DNA from: Candidatus Methanoperedens sp.
GTDB lineage: Archaea; Halobacteriota; Methanosarcinia; Methanosarcinales; Methanoperedenaceae
Reading direction: 5' to 3'
Length of the DNA: 64,000 nt
Assembly (NCBI GenBank): GCA_026552955.1
Contig: JAPMTS010000003.1
Coordinates: 129,237-193,236 of the forward strand
Part shown: positions 63,605-64,000 of the stretch, piece by piece
Layout: the number at the start of each line of letters is the position of its first letter
Numbering within the stretch: position 1 is the first letter of the stretch
Program-made: the position numbers and the translations under genes
Notes under the pieces: generated by a model
The model's input: only the letters and a program-made list of their open reading frames with translations
What the model was told of the DNA's origin: nothing
The model's database searches: none

Positions 63605-64000
63605 GAAGGTCATTTCCTTTTTCAGTATGAGAAACTTCAGGATGCCACTGTACCCCATACAGGGGCTTTGTCTCGTGTTTCATGGCTTCTACTTCACATA
63701 TTTGCGAACGGGCAAGCCTTATGAAACCAGGTGGAAGGATGGACACCTCATCCGCATGGGATGCCCATACGTTCGTCTTTTTCCCAATTCCCTTTAGAAT
63801 GTCGTTTTCCTCAAGGATCTCTATTTCAATTGAGGCATATCCACCCGAGGCGCCTGTTTTTACTGCCCCGCCGTAGGATTGCGCCAATACCTGGTGGCCC
63901 AGGCAAATACCAAGTATGGGAAGGTCAAGCTCTTTTACATACACGCTGCAATTTCCCGCGCGCGCAAGTGTGGGGCCACCGCTAAGTATCATTCCATCCG
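63558..64000 (-). CDS. guaAA: GMP synthase glutaminase subunit A (5' end outside window)
   Basis: The visible 147 residues are the C-terminal part of a class I amidotransferase. [22 protein letters not shown] with the catalytic Cys, WASHADEV, and [15 protein letters not shown] with the catalytic His/Glu identify the archaeal stand-alone GuaA subunit, which feeds ammonia to GuaAb. The N-terminus and start codon lie beyond base 64000, where the frame is still open. The last ten residues run past the usual end of the family. Confidence 0.9.
   Translation of the reverse strand, partial: DGMILSGGPTLARAGNCSVYVKELDLPILGICLGHQVLAQSYGGAVKTGASGGYASIEIEILEENDILKGIGKKTNVWASHADEVSILPPGFIRLARSQICEVEAMKHETKPLYGVQWHPEVSHTEKGNDLLRNFFGVCEAYRPIT

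Overview
The window looks like chromosomal DNA of an A+T-leaning euryarchaeon close to the Methanosarcinales, plausibly a methanogen or an anaerobic methanotroph of the Methanoperedens/ANME-2 type. The archaeal signature genes are aIF5B, ribosomal proteins L7Ae/S28e/L24e, fibrillarin, RFC large subunit, Mre11-Rad50-NurA-HerA, PurP, DUF2551, archaeal CDC48 and an initiator tRNA-Met with an A1:U72 pair. Nickel handling (NikR, NikMNOQ, CooC) and a stand-alone GXGXG protein fit a C1/acetyl-CoA metabolism. The species assignment is inference. I see no rRNA, no CRISPR array and no intact insertion sequence.

Layout. 0-3.6 kb: the 3' part of a membrane-anchored TPR protein with seven near-identical 102-bp repeats, a TatD-like hydrolase, and an archaellin-like domain fused to a multispanning membrane module. 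3.7-8.5 kb: pgk, a HELHH metallopeptidase, a flippase-like protein and apgM. 8.6-11.7 kb: a translation cluster (rpl7ae, rps28e, rpl24e, ndk, infB). 11.8-16.7 kb: a trpDFEG operon behind a 10-bp-phased array of TGTACA-like boxes, then the initiator tRNA. 16.7-18.6 kb: an ATPase plus TOPRIM-like two-gene cassette that looks like defence. 18.9-26.9 kb: the mre11-rad50-nurA-(unknown)-herA repair operon. 27-30.7 kb: a GXGXG protein, a membrane protein and a MutS-related ATPase. 31-34.2 kb: nikR, a strong NikR-type palindrome, and nikMNOQ.

35-37.5 kb: class I fructose-bisphosphate aldolase, an isocitrate/isopropylmalate dehydrogenase family gene and flpA (TTG start). 38-41.6 kb is an eroded accessory stretch. 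It holds a 50-codon relic of a type IV secretion coupling ATPase, small orphan genes, a PD-(D/E)xK nuclease, a UbiA prenyltransferase, and a frameshifted cysteine-rich Fe-S protein gene too broken to appear as an ordinary ORF. 41.7-45 kb: the heat-shock operon hsr1-hsp20-cdc48, preceded by a CTAAC-N5-GTTAG operator. 45-50 kb: a lipoprotein and a secreted coiled-coil protein, a membrane-bound winged-helix regulator, purP and manC.

50-52 kb: a sulfur relay operon (E1-like MoeB, TusA, three DsrE/F/H proteins). 52-57 kb: cooC, small conserved genes, a radical SAM enzyme, a prenyl diphosphate synthase and dapL. 57.3-58.5 kb: a membrane-anchored tandem gamma-carbonic-anhydrase-like protein whose two domains keep complementary halves of the zinc-histidine set. 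59-64 kb: trmI, a second membrane-bound winged-helix regulator, rfcL, an MFS transporter and the partial guaA amidotransferase subunit.

The observations I would follow first are the split-active-site carbonic anhydrase homologue, the ATPase/TOPRIM cassette, the archaellin-membrane fusion, the TGTACA operator array, the NikR operator with nikM, and the two relics at 38.2 and 41.4 kb.
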